NCBI GenBank assembly: GCA_037952775.1
Contig: JBANAY010000004.1
Coordinates: forward strand, 13,330,001 to 13,394,000
DNA from: Clonostachys chloroleuca
Taxonomy: Eukaryota > Ascomycota > Sordariomycetes > Hypocreales > Bionectriaceae
Direction of reading: 5' to 3'
DNA: 64,000 nt
In this document: piece by piece, positions 45,660-57,000 of the stretch
Position numbering within the stretch: position 1 is the stretch's first letter
Layout: every line of letters begins with the position of its first letter
Notes under the pieces: model-generated
Databases searched by the model: none
What the model saw: the letters and a program-made list of their open reading frames with translations, nothing else
Told to the model about the DNA's origin: nothing
Position numbers and translations under genes: made by a program

Positions 45660-47402
45660 ATGAACGCTGGATTTGGTGACAAGGACAAGCTCCGAGATGC
45701 TTTGGAGCTTGCCAAGTCTTTCAGAAAGGGAGGAAAGGGTAATGACGGCCCGCCGCCTCCAAGAATGAGTAGTAGCACGTTTTCTCCGAGAGGTAGAACG
45801 TATCCTATGAGAGGCCCCCCCAAAGAATATTTTCTGACTAGAAATAGTTACTCTTCCGCCCGTGAAGCCTGCCCCCCAACCAGCTGGAACCCCTTCGGTC
45901 CGAAACCGCAATTACTCTGGCCCAGGGAGCTTCTCAACACAATCTCCGAAGATGGTCCCTAGAAAGATTCCAGCTTTCGACAGTTCTGCCAAGGATTTCT
46001 TGTTGCGAAAAGATGTCCCGGAAAATAAAAACGTGAATGGTAAGACAATTTCTCCGGATGATGTTCGAAGATTTACTAATTACGAGCTGTAGGCTCCGCC
46101 TCTAAGCCGCAGGTGAAGGAGGAGCAGACTCCTGGCTCGGGGCCCCCCTCTACCCAAATTACGCAAGAGCATTCAGCCCAGAAAGGGAAGATTTATGAAA
46201 CCCCTGGAGGAAATCAAAATCTTGGATCTCAGTCACGCCAGTCTCCAGCTATCTCCAACCTCGCCGGTGGTGGAACAGGAACTTGCTCCAAGGATCCACC
46301 CAGTGTAAAGCATGAGAACCCAGGTCTTGCCTCGTTCTTGTCTTTTGCTCCTCCTGGGGTTTTCAGTACTGTCACACCGGCTGCTAATCCCAACGAGGTG
46401 AAGAAATCAACTGCCAATAATGCTACAGGCACCCAGACACCTGCTCCCATGAAAATGAAAGAGACCGCACGTCCCTCACAGGTGGAAGTTACTGGAAAAG
46501 CCCAGGTTTCTCAATTGACTCAGAAGAACCTCGAGGCAGTGGCGCCTGGCAACCGTGGCCCGAAGGAAAATGGCCAGGTGGGCATTAATGGCAAGTCACA
46601 TCAGCCCGTTGGACTTGTTGATGGAAATCCAACTTCTACATCGCAGACTAATAAAGCACCCGAGGCTCGAAGTAACAAGACTGCACCTACACCACAAACG
46701 GTTCTCGAGCCAAAAGAAGCAAGCCAATCAACACCCACCGCCAAGCCAGGGCCAAAGACATCTCCCAAGACAACAGGACCCTCAGAGGGGACAAAACAGC
46801 CAACACCTACTGTTGAGCCGGCACTTAAGACTGCTCTCAAGACTGCTCCTGAGCCAGAAAAGCCCTCAGGGGAAGAAAATCAACCCAAAGTTATTACTGA
46901 GATAGTCTTTAAACAAGCTCACGAGCCTGTTGCTTTGAAATCCTTGCCTAATGGTTATGTCAAAGAGCAGCCGCTTGACGATAAACCCTTTGAGAATTCG
47001 CCCCTCCGGCCCCAGGCTGAGGACTTCAGCCCCCATCCCGATCTTGTCCCTGTTCCTCACAACTCCCCTCAGGCCATGCTTGATTTGCACTCGCCCCGCC
47101 TCATGAGTCCCGCCAATGCCACTGCTATCAGCATGGAGAATTTGCAGCAATTCATACCCACTGGTGTTACCACGGGGCAGCTAGTTACTACGACCCAGGT
47201 ATCTATTCTCGGTGGCAAGATGACACCTGGAGAGTGTAGAGGCACTTTGTACATGCAGACTCCAGTCAGCATCCGGCATGGAACCCCTCAGCCTCAGGGT
47301 GGTTCTGTCCCTGCGTCCCGAGCATCTCCACAGGAAGTTCGCTCTCATATCCAGCTGAAGCCTACACAGGGCCTTGCTTCATCTCGCTGGAACCAACAGT
47401 AG
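45660..47402 (+). CDS. Uncharacterised Pro/Thr/Lys-rich disordered protein
   Basis: The model joins 45660-45792, 45842-46039 and 46093-47402 and gives 546 residues. The N-terminus MNAGFGDKDKLRDALELAKS is a short helix. Nearly all the rest is low-complexity, with repeated Lys-Thr-Pro-Glu patterns such as LKTALKTAPEPEKPS. The C-terminus GLASSRWNQQ recalls the short L-x-S-S-R-W motif seen at the ends of many fungal disordered proteins. Intron 2 (GTAAGA...GCTGTAG) is convincing. Intron 1 is less so: its donor could be 45793 or 45739, both keeping phase, and the acceptor TTTTCTGACTAG has a branch-like CTGAC very close to the AG. No known domain is seen; I assign no function. Codon use and continuous phase through 436 codons of exon 3 support a real gene. 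Confidence 0.65.
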
Positions 47403-47819
47403 TTGAAAGGCTACAAGTCCTCTCAAGCAGAAAGCTGTCTGGTGATTAGATGATGTTGCGAAAGTTGAGATGAAAGTAAAAGGGAAGGGGCATGTGGAAC
47501 TCAAAACTGTCAGTGATATTTTTGAGATGCTTGGGCAATATGGAAACTCAATAACTCTATGATATTGCACAAGTTGTCCAAGATTTAGCTCTGGACGGAA
47601 GGCTTCAACGGCTTGGTCTGCGTCGCCCAGAAAAGTGCTGCACTTGCCAGGGGAAACCTCTTTTATGTAAAATCCCATAGGATGAAAATTTTGGTGTTGT
47701 TGGAAGTATAGCGGTGCCATCCGCATTGCACTTCTTCAGCAGGTAGTCACAAGAAAATGAGAAACTAGGGTGATTAATTAGATCGTGTTAAATTTAAAAT
47801 AGGTAGACTAGATAACTTT
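47403..47819. other. Convergent intergenic region
   Basis: These 417 bases lie between the stop codons of the uncharacterised gene and NOC3. The sequence is AT-rich at the right end, with no gene or repeat seen. Confidence 0.55.
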
Positions 47820-49838
47820 CTACCCAGACATGCCCTTCTCAAGTAATTTGACGCCTTCCCTTACCTTGGGCGAATAGTGTTTCCTCAATAACTCGCCCTC
47901 CCAGACTGTTGCAGCAAAGGGGTTGCTTCCATCCACATCGATGCTCAGTGCGTTGTACTTCCCATCACCCTTTCTCTCTTCGGTGTTCCACAAACTATTG
48001 ACCTTCTTGCTATGTGCATGTGCCACATCACCCAACAAGGCGAGTACGCCCTGCGCAGACTTATCAGGAATATGCAGCAGCATCGTCATGAGTTGTTTGG
48101 TGAAGGCGGCCAAACGGACAGGAGGAACAGAGCGGATGTTGTAGCTGGGGAGTAGAATGGCCGTGAGAGAACGGAGAAGAAGAACGGTTGTCGTCTGGAC
48201 GTTGATTTTGTTGACGCTCTGGGATACAACGGAGCGTTTCGTGAGCTCGATGTCTGGATCAATGGAGAGGGAGAGGAGGGCGTTGTATAGATGGCTGGTG
48301 AAGAAGGACAGATCCAGATGAAGTTGGTTGCGGGAGTTGTGGGCGTCCTGGCCTGCGAGGAGCGCAAATGCCGTGACCGTGCAGAGGAGGGCTTCGCGGG
48401 TGAGGTTTCTCGCCGCAGTCGTGCTGTCATCGTCGTCGTCGTCGGCCTCCTCCTCGTCCTGCTTGTTTTCCACCTCGTCGTTGCCAGCCTCGAGATCGCT
48501 GTCGCTGTACCGGATCAAATCCTTGAGAGCTTCCAGAAGATCACCGAAGAAGTCCTGGTTGATGAGATGAGCGTACTTGGCCAGACCTTCTAGGACGGCG
48601 CCCATCAGGTGCGGCATCCTGAACTTGAGGATGCGGAAGTAGCTTGCGAACACGAGCTTGAGGGTTTCGGATTGCATGCGTTCACGCTCCTCGTGGTCGA
48701 CGAGGGCATCTGCTTGGCTCATCTCCTTCTCGAGTTCCTTCTGCTTCTTAATATCCTTGCGCTCACGCTTGGTGCGGAACTCCCGCTTGGGCTTCTGTGT
48801 CGTTGTGGGGCGTTCGACAGCATCGTATGAGGCCTTGCCAGAGAATTCAGACAGCAAGCGAAGGCTGAGGAACAGATTCACAACGCTTTCATGGACCTGG
48901 AAATCACGGGCTTTCATCATCTTGGAGATCATTGCCATTGCTTCCATGGATGCCCGTCCCTCTTCGTCCTCGCGGAACAGAGTGTCGAGTGTTTCGATGC
49001 ACTTCTGTCCAGAGCTGTCGATATTCCTTCTGCTGATCTTGGCGACAATGATCTTCAACAAGTCTCCACGGAAGTTGAAGTGAGGCACCGACACCAATAA
49101 CGTGCAGGCACATGTGATGGCCACATTGTTGAGATTTTTCATAGCCCCCGTGCTGTAGGGCAGCTTTGCGCATCTCGTTAGTTCCTTGAGGTAGCCCTGG
49201 TACCCCGTGAGAAGAGACTGCTCGTACTGCCGCAGCTGGCGGACCTCCTTGGACAGCTTCTCCTTTGACGACTCCTCCGAAAGCGGGCGTATGCGGTAGC
49301 CTGGTATGACGTCCTTATAGACCGCCATTTGGGTCATGAGGGTGAGAATCTGTATTGCGACGATCTTGGACTGGCCGATCCGGGCCAAGGCTTTGAAGGC
49401 GCCGACGTTGTCCTCAGGATTCTCATTGACGGCAGTGGCAAGCTTGGCCAATTCCTCCTGAGCTTCTAAGATCTGCTCCTGCTCTGACTTTTCCGGTTCT
49501 GCTTCCCCCTCAGCCTCTTCGGGCTCAGACTCGGGCTCCTCTTCCTCGCGCCCCTCCAGCCACTCGGTGTCGCTCTCAACCGAAACGTCGTCGTCCTCCT
49601 CTTCAATTCCGCTCAGGAGCTCCAGGCGTCCATCGGCGGTCTTGATGGGCAGTCTTGTACTGGGCTTTTTTTCATTGCTCTTCTTTCCTTTTCTTGGCCG
49701 CGACTCGTAGTCCTGTTCAAGATTCCAGCTGGCTGCGTTCTTGAAAAAGGCTTTCTGCACTTGTTTTGAGGGTGCTGATGAGTCCTGGGAGGGGGACTCA
49801 TGAGAGAGCTTTCTCCGCTTGGAGCCGCCGGATGCCAT
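47820..49838 (-). CDS. NOC3: Nucleolar complex-associated protein 3 (Noc3), 60S ribosome biogenesis
   Basis: Noc3 partners with Noc2 in pre-60S particles during transport from nucleolus to nucleoplasm; in yeast it also takes part in replication licensing. A single exon of 672 residues starting MASGGSKRRKLSHE. The 3 codons before this ATG begin with TTG, so 49838 is the start. Acidic runs occupy about 75-130, then the helical core has AFKALARIGQSKIVAIQILT, GYQGYLKELTRCAKLPYSTG and HFNFRGDLLKIIVAKISRRN, the conserved Noc3 region. A charged linker KREFRTKRERKDIKKQKELE precedes the CBF/Mak21-like C-terminal region (QTTTVLLLRSLTAILLPSYN, then VWEGELLRKHYSPKVRE). The gene is head-to-head with RPF1, another pre-60S factor, over 337 bases. 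Confidence 0.95.
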   Translation of the reverse strand: MASGGSKRRKLSHESPSQDSSAPSKQVQKAFFKNAASWNLEQDYESRPRKGKKSNEKKPSTRLPIKTADGRLELLSGIEEEDDDVSVESDTEWLEGREEEEPESEPEEAEGEAEPEKSEQEQILEAQEELAKLATAVNENPEDNVGAFKALARIGQSKIVAIQILTLMTQMAVYKDVIPGYRIRPLSEESSKEKLSKEVRQLRQYEQSLLTGYQGYLKELTRCAKLPYSTGAMKNLNNVAITCACTLLVSVPHFNFRGDLLKIIVAKISRRNIDSSGQKCIETLDTLFREDEEGRASMEAMAMISKMMKARDFQVHESVVNLFLSLRLLSEFSGKASYDAVERPTTTQKPKREFRTKRERKDIKKQKELEKEMSQADALVDHEERERMQSETLKLVFASYFRILKFRMPHLMGAVLEGLAKYAHLINQDFFGDLLEALKDLIRYSDSDLEAGNDEVENKQDEEEADDDDDDSTTAARNLTREALLCTVTAFALLAGQDAHNSRNQLHLDLSFFTSHLYNALLSLSIDPDIELTKRSVVSQSVNKINVQTTTVLLLRSLTAILLPSYNIRSVPPVRLAAFTKQLMTMLLHIPDKSAQGVLALLGDVAHAHSKKVNSLWNTEERKGDGKYNALSIDVDGSNPFAATVWEGELLRKHYSPKVREGVKLLEKGMSG

Positions 49839-50175
49839 TTTCAGCAATTCGACTCTCTAGTACTCCTCTTGTGATTACCGAATGTTGAATCTACCGCAAA
49901 GACAGTCACAAGACGACGCTGATGAAAAAAGGTTGGCGATAAGATTAGGAGGTCCGTTGGCCAATGAGAGTGGCGGATTCTTACCTCACCGCCAAAATTT
50001 TAGGACTTTTCTGCCGCTGTCAAGGTTACTAAACTTTTTTTTTCTTCGATACGCAGATTGCCCCTCCAGCATTGCTAGCTACAAGCTACGTAGCCGTCTT
50101 TCTCTACATTAATTCCTTTCACGCCAATTGAATTCCCACTCCGGTTTTCTGTGGTTGATTCAGCCGATCTCCAAG
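49839..50175. promoter_or_regulatory. Bidirectional promoter of NOC3 and RPF1 with RRPE-like motif
   Basis: The 337 bases separate the start codons of two pre-60S assembly factors. AAAATTTT at 49994-50001 resembles the core of the ribosomal RNA processing element (AAAAATTTT) found upstream of ribosome biogenesis genes in yeasts. A short GATGAAA lies near 49920. Coregulation is inferred. Confidence 0.55.
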
Positions 50176-51416
50176 ATGGGGTTCTCTAAACCCCCAACGC
50201 AGGCTCTCAAGTCTGTTAACAAGATGAAGAGAAAGGATATGTTTATCCAGCATAAAAGTTTGCCGGCAAGGAGCGCCGCGAAGCCCGCCATCAGCGCAGG
50301 AAGGAGGAGAGCCGGGACCCGAGTTTGAAGGAAGAGCGTCTGGCGAAACGAAAAACCGTGACGCTTGACGAAAAACGTGTGTGGGACGAAGGCGACGATG
50401 ATAGCCTGGGTGCTCAGGTGGACTTGGTGAGACTGAAGCGTCGACGGTTGGAAGAGGCCGAAGCCGAGGAACAGAGAGCTCTCGATGAAGAGACGAAGGA
50501 TGATGAAGACGAGGAGGAGAACGACAGTATGTTGGGCTCAGATGATGACGAGGAAGATGAGGAAAACGATAAGTTGCTGGAGCGGATACGAGAGAAAAGA
50601 TCGCAAAGAGACAGCAGCATGGCCCCCTCCATGGCCAGTACGAATCTCGACCTCGCGCCCACGTCTCTTACTCTCAAGTTCCCGACACTGTTCTCCGACA
50701 TCCCTCCGCCTCCGCCCAAGATCTTGTTGACAACATCCCTCAACTCTACACTCCACGACGAAGCGCGATTGCTTTGCACACTCTTCCCCAATACATCGTA
50801 TACCCCCCGATCCTCGCATCGATATGGACACAAGTATTCGCTCCGTGAGATTTGCAAGTTCGCTACAAATAGAGAGTACACCGCGGTTATTCTGCTGAGA
50901 GAGGACTCGAAGAAGCCCACTGGGCTGTCCATTGTTAATCTTCCTGTTGGGCCAACTTTCCACTTTACGATATCCAACTGGATAGAGGGAGCCAAGCTCC
51001 CTGGTCACGGAAACCCGACGAACCACTACCCGGAACTCCTTTTGACCAACTTTAAGACACCTCTTGGTCTGCTGACTGCGAAGCTTTTTCAGTCCATGTT
51101 CCCGCCACAACCCGAGTTCCAGGGTAGACAGGTGGTAACGCTGCACAATCAGCGTGACTACATCTTCGTGCGACGACACCGGTACGTGTTCCGCGACAAG
51201 CGGCAGACTGAGAAGAGCATTGCAGGAGCGGACGGCAAGAACCTCAAGGGGGTAGAGAACATCCGAGCTGGCCTCCAGGAGCTGGGCCCCCGATTCACGC
51301 TGAAGCTGAGGAGAGTGGACAAGGGGATCGGACGTGCAGGCAGCGAGGGCGACGATGCGACCCAATGGGAGTGGAAGGCCAAGATGGAAAAGGACAGGAA
51401 GCGCTTCAACTTGTAA
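50176..51416 (+). CDS. RPF1: Ribosome production factor 1, Brix domain (frameshifted in this sequence)
   Basis: Rpf1 is needed for 27S pre-rRNA processing and assembly of the large ribosomal subunit in the nucleolus. It is intronless. The first 27 codons (MGFSKPPTQALKSVNKMKRK, then DMFIQHK) are in one frame and the rest, from GKERREARHQRRKEESRDPS, is in the next. The break lies at the A4 run 50254-50257; five As would read HKKFAGKERREARH and give 413 residues. An acidic segment (about 75-140) precedes the Brix domain with PPPPPKILLTTSLNSTLHDE, KYSLREICKFATNREYTAVI, GLSIVNLPVGPTFHFTISNW and the end FTLKLRRVDKGIG. The position of the start is supported by the family-like N-terminus. No intron can explain the break because both frames are conserved up to the run. 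Confidence 0.93.
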
Positions 51417-52627
51417 TTAGACATTCATGTATGGCGTCGGCATGGCGTCGATTGGCAAACAATAAAACTGTTCTTCCGGCATTAGTTTGCGGCTGTTGAT
51501 ATCAATGGCCAGAGCGGAATGTGGCACGCCCACAACCGGTTAGCTTCCACGCTTTTTTGGGCCTCGCATGCCAGCCAAGCAGGAACATTGATGGCTGGCT
51601 GAAAATACCAGTTGCAAAAAGGTGTGCATTTAGCCTGAATCTGACTGCTCAACGACACTATGGCCTCCTAGCCCGTATGACATGAATTGGCTGTGCAATT
51701 TTCGCGCAGTAAATGCCACTACGCCGTAGCGCCGATCAAGCCCTGCAGCCTTTTTTCAGAGGGGTGCGATGGGGACCGTGGCGGGGCCGCGATGGCGGCG
51801 AATCACTATCTTATCCTGCTAGAATTTCACCACGCTATGGCCGTCATCCGCCATCTTGGAACATTGGCGGAGAGGCCAAATCCCCGCTATTACATTGCGG
51901 AAACGAGAGTCATTTCAGCTCGTCTCGTTCTTAATTGTTTTTGGTCGCCCGGGTCCCTGAGACCGCTGCCAAGCTCTACAAAATCTCCTCGTGGTGTTCT
52001 GCGTCGGTCCATTAAACACTCGTTTGAATCGCATTAGTTTCAGCATCATCAGAGCATCATCTCCGAGCGACAATTACTTGGTTCCCTTCGTTTTGCCTGT
52101 TTGTGAAGTTTTTTCTGGTTCTAGTCTTCGGGTGATTGTCCATTTGAGCACAAGTCACGTCACCGAAACCAGGGAGACCAGGGGTTGGCGACAGACCTAC
52201 TTTTGGAGGGGGAGAAGGAGGAGAGATTTTGGTTCCAGGTCCAGTTCCAGTTCCAGATCCCGGTCCAGTTCTGGGAGGGTCACCACGCGGACAGTCAAGT
52301 CAGATCAGTTGTCGCATCGTTTCGCAGTTGCAATCGGCAGACACAATTCTCTCCCCGTGAACTGCTGCTCGCTGCTGGCATGTTCTGCTCAACCGTCTTG
52401 GAGGGATAGAAACGAACCGACTTTGCGCCTTCTCTCAATCGCTGCCTTTATAGGAACGGCGCTGAGCGCGCGCTCTCTCTTTTGGCGCTGTGGTGAACTC
52501 ATCGCCACCAACTATTAGTAATGACCGCATCAGACTGTATGTCACGACACTGGACAACTCTCTTCCTCCCTCACGCAGCCCTCGTTTACTCATTCGCTTT
52601 ATCTCTTTTCCCCTCTTGGCAGGTAAA
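51417..52627. promoter_or_regulatory. Upstream region of the UDP-glucose 4,6-dehydratase gene
   Basis: This 1.2 kb lies between RPF1 and the dehydratase start. It holds a short TTCCAG-type repeat (about 52231-52270). A pyrimidine tract ending in TTGGCAG at 52616-52622, six bases before the ATG, looks like a 3' splice site, so a 5' untranslated intron is likely. The donor was not fixed. Confidence 0.45.
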
Positions 52628-54048
52628 ATGAACGGCAATGGCTGTCACCACCAGGATCCCGAAGTGTGGAAGAGAGCCCCGATACTGACGGGATCCACCA
52701 ACTTCGAACCCCGTCCGGATGTCAAGAACATCATGGTCACCGGGGGTGCAGGGTTCATGTGAGTCAAGAGCCACCCGTCTGACACGCTGGAAACGGCCAA
52801 GACCTGCGGGAGTTGCTGCTAACCTGCGTCCGAAGAGCATGCTGGCTGGTACGGCATCTTGTGCTCAACTACTCCCAGGCGTACAACATAGTCTCCTTTG
52901 ACAAGCTGGACTACTGCGCGGCCCTCAACAACACCAGGATCCTAGATAATGAGCCCAACTTCTCCTTCTACAAAGGGGACATCACGCACCCGAACGAGGT
53001 GCTGGACTGCATGGAGCAGCACAACGTTGATACGGTGTTGCATTTTGCCGCGCAGTCTCATGTCGATCTGAGTTTCGGTAACTCGTATGGATTTACGCAT
53101 ACGAATGTCTACGGCACGCACGTTCTGCTCGAGAGTGCCAAGAAGGTTGGCATCAAGCGTTTCATCCATATTTCGACGGATGAGGTGTACGGCGAGGTCA
53201 AGGAGGACGAGGATGACCTGCTCGAATCTAGCATCCTGGCACCTACCAACCCTTACGCAGCCAGTAAGGCGGCCGCCGAGATGTTGGTGCAGTCGTATCA
53301 GAAGAGCTTTAACTTACCCATCATCATTGTGCGGAGCAACAACGTCTACGGTCCTCATCAGTACCCTGAGAGTAAGCTGCATTCTGCCACTTGTTTCTTT
53401 GCCCTCTCCACATCTACACCCACCCCCCGCGTTCTTGGGCTAGCAAGGCCCCTTTCTGACTGATGCTGTTTAGAAATCATACCTAAGTTCACCTGCTTGC
53501 TCAATAGAGGCCAGCCCGTAGTGCTCCATGGAGATGGCAGGCCAACCAGACGATACCTGTTCGCTGGCGACGCCGCGGATGCCTTCGATACTATCCTGCA
53601 CAAGGGTCACATCGGCCAAATTTACAATGTGGGCTCCCACGACGAGGTGTCCAACCTGGACCTCTGCGGCATGATCCTGTCGGCCATGACCATCGACCAC
53701 GCAACGCCAGAGCAGTGGCGGCGGTGGGTCAAGTACACCCATGACCGACCCTACAACGATCGACGGTACGCTGTCGACGGGTCCAAGCTGAAGAAGCTCG
53801 GCTGGACGCAGAAGACCAACATCAAGGAGGGGCTCGCCATGACGGTCGAGTGGTACAGGGAGTTTGGGGAGTCGTGGTGGGGGGACATTGGGCACGTTCT
53901 GACGCCGTTCCCCGTCGTCAGCGAGGACGGGGAGGTGGTGCCCGACTTCGACCACCTGATCCGCGACGAGCCCCCGACCCCGCCCAGGGAAGCCTATGAC
54001 GAGAATATGCAGCACCGCCCGGAGAATGGCCGCGGGAATGGGCACTGA
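52628..54048 (+). CDS. UDP-glucose 4,6-dehydratase (NAD-dependent SDR family)
   Basis: By family, this extended short-chain dehydrogenase converts UDP-glucose to UDP-4-keto-6-deoxyglucose, the first step to UDP-rhamnose in filamentous ascomycetes. Exons 52628-52758, 52836-53371 and 53474-54048 give 413 residues. The NAD-binding motif VTGGAGFIACWLVRHL is made across intron 1. LHFAAQSHVDLSFGNS, ISTDEVYGE and the catalytic YAASK (Tyr184, Lys188) follow, then SNNVYGPHQYPEKIIPKF across intron 2 and GDGRPTRRYLFAGDAADAF. The core resembles dTDP-glucose 4,6-dehydratases (RmlB). The C-terminal 60 residues, with WWGDIGHVLTPFPVV, are typical of the fungal type. An ATG at 52490 is in frame, but a splice-acceptor-like site just before 52628 favours the later start. 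The partner 3,5-epimerase/4-reductase is not in this window. Confidence 0.88.
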
Positions 54049-57000
54049 TCTCCATCCTCTCTGGCGATCTATCGTTCCCGGCGGTCCCGCCTTTGCGTAG
54101 CTCGCGGGGGTGTCCCTTTGTCGTCTCTTCGCTATATTGAAGAGTAACTGAATCTTTTGTTGTTGTTCATGTTCCATCAACCCCCCCTTATGGGGTTACA
54201 AACGAACAGGATGTATAGAATCCTTTAGGGCGAGTGTTTAGAAGCGACGTGTTCACGGATCGGGCCGGGTGGTTTCATGGAGGGGGCCCGCGTGCGAATA
54301 GATGTGCAGAGCGTGTATGCGAGTTGCATAACCTTCGCAACTCAGTGCTCTTTTCAGGGTTGTTTTTCTTTTTACTTTTCTGATAGAATGGGGGATCTTT
54401 TTTTCTTTCTTTACAACGTCATCCCACTTATACATGTTCCGTTTCAAGCCCATTCCTACGGAGAAAGCCGAAGAGGCATCCCAATTAGAGAAAGGAACGG
54501 CAGGGGTGGAGTGACAGAGACGCATGTCTAGTGTGTATACTTTACTATATACGTGACTGGCAGACCGGATTTTCCCCGCGCTGGGAGGGGAGACCAAATA
54601 TAGAGCACACATATAATTTTTTTTTTTTTTGACATTCAAGGGTTAGGGTAGCATCGAACATTGTTTATCCGTATCCAATGACGTCTGAAGATCCCGGGGC
54701 TCGGTAGCGAACGGTCGGTGTCGACTGCGCCGATGCAAGGTGGTTTTTGGTGATACTGCAGCTTGGAGGGGGGCTTGTCTCTACATGGCACAAGCGTCCT
54801 ACTCCCTAGGTATGTAGCGTAGCACCCGGAGGGCGAGGCCGGCATGTTGCATTGCAGCAATCGGGGACGAAACCCACCCACCCTGGCCACCGGTCGCTGT
54901 CCACCAGGCAGCAGGAAAACAAGGGTTTGGGTGGTGGCATGGTCTTGCTCCGATCGCTGTCTCCTGGCCCTGGGCTTGGAGAAGCGCGGCGTTAGTCGGG
55001 CTCTAGCCTGGCTCCCCGGGATTGGAAGGGTCGCATGGCAAATCTCTGCCATAAGACGTATAATTCGGACGTATACAGATGGAGAGATGGCGTGTAATAG
55101 TTAGACGAAGAGAAGGAGAGGCCGGGAGACAGAGGCAGAGGCTATGGATAGGATGGACACAACTTGGCTGCAGGAAGGATCCCCTAGATACAGGCTCCCT
55201 GCCCACACGTATCGTACGCAGCCACACTATTGTAGATAGATCGTGGTATTGGACTCCTTCTAACGCATGTCAATTAGGCGATGCCGAACGAAACGCTATG
55301 ACGATGGTAGGGAAAGAGAAACGGCATAGAACCCCAGCCGTTTCAATCAATGTCCACGTCGTCGGGATCTTAGTCTACCCCGAGAATATCGCAAGAAGAA
55401 TAATATTGGAGATAGAAAGGCCAATAAAGCACGTTTTGCAATGTAAGACATCCGAGGCATTGCGTACGACCTACCTAATCTGTCGAGGGGGGATCGTGAT
55501 GAGAAGAAGCCCAGCCAAAAGCAAACGTTCAAAGTCGTGTGTCTTTCAACCTTCCCTCCTAACTCGCCCTGCAGAGATGCTGCAGAGGTACGGATGCAGA
55601 TATGGCTGCAGCACGCAGACGCACCAATATGTACACGCACATGGAGGCGACTCCATCTGCACATACTAATCTTACCAGGGCCGTACGTTATCCAAGCCCA
55701 ACAGTCGTTGAACATGTGGCACGGGTTTCGTGGCCGGATCCTTAACTAGAGGCACGGAGTGAAGCAGAAGCGAGGCCGGCATCGTGCATTTCGTATAGCG
55801 ACGATGGCGTTCTGCCTGCAGGAGTAGGGCTCAGCACGCACCCGTTTTTGGCCTGTGTAGATATTATTATAACCTAGTGCAGCACAGGTTGCAGGTTCTG
55901 GAACCAACGGAGAGGAACATGCTCTTATTGGTTTGGATCCGACCAGTACCAACACTCTGTAAGCTCGTTGTGCATGCGTCGTCGCGAGAGGACGCCCCAG
56001 ATATTCCCACACTTCGACGTGCGAACACACACAGCATGGGGGGTCTCGAGTCATGCGATACGGATAATCAGCGGCTTTTATCGAGGTGTTATAGATATTG
56101 AACAGCAGAGCTGGGGGAGTTGAAGAATAGGGGGTCCGTATCCACAGTCCACGATGGGAGTCGGGATGCAGCGAAAGTGATTATTGGCCTTGGCGGAACA
56201 CATTTTCCTGTCGCTGCACCTTCTTTCCTCTCTCTCCAATCTGATGGATCATAATAAAGCCTCAAGCCCTAGAGACCAATCGGGGATATTCACCCGTCTC
56301 CCGCAATGGGGATAAGGAGCAGCCAGGTACACACAGGCCATCGGTGCATACTGTAGGGCATGGGTGACCCAGTGTCAATGATTGTGGATGTCGCTGCGTT
56401 GCTCAACTGCCTATGTTGTCTCCCTCCCATGTAGAGACAGGCAAGGGGGATGAGGATGGCCCATGGCTAAGCAGAAGAGAATGCCAGAGGCGCGCGGGAA
56501 GTGACGAGAGAGGCGACGAGGCGATTTTATTGGTACGCCCGTGGACGAGAGCTGCAATGACAGCTTTGGCAGCATGTAGAAAAAGAAAAGAAAGGCTACA
56601 ACGATAGTCGATCAAGCCTATTCCGTGCCACGATTATGCACAAGGAACCCCCTTTCAGAAAGGTGAGCAACGCCAGTGACGGAATAACGGAGAGTTGGCG
56701 ATACTCCTGCATGCATGCAGACCTACCTGTTGGGTCATCCCATGCAGGCAAGTGCTGGCATTCCCTTTCCTCCCCTTTGTTCACAAGAGTTTCCCACTTC
56801 CTTCGCCCAGCCCCCTGGCTTCAGGTTCTGGTTGGAGTGGGGGTAGTTAACTGTTCTTGACGGCTAGAGCCCGAGCTACGAGCAGTCAATCTCGCTACTC
56901 GTTGTCTGAGCGAGCTCCTAAGTAAATCAACCTAATTACCCAGGTGAGCCGGTAGGGCAGCTCGGCACCGAGCCTCAGCAAGGTGAGCAGAGTCGTGCCT

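Noticed and set aside
45793..45841. A sixth homopolymer frameshift at the C7 run in the 45.7 kb gene
   Set aside because: Adding or removing a base leads to nearby stops, while a phase-keeping intron over this stretch explains the frame change.
49839..49847. Three-codon N-terminal extension of NOC3
   Set aside because: It begins with TTG, not ATG; the ATG at 49838 has a good context.
50538..51365. 275-codon antisense frame inside RPF1
   Set aside because: The sense strand encodes the Brix domain; the antisense frame has no motif.
55079..55669. 196-codon open frame on the plus strand in the gene-poor interval
   Set aside because: No motif, biased composition typical of random frame, no spliced partner exons and no resemblance to any family.
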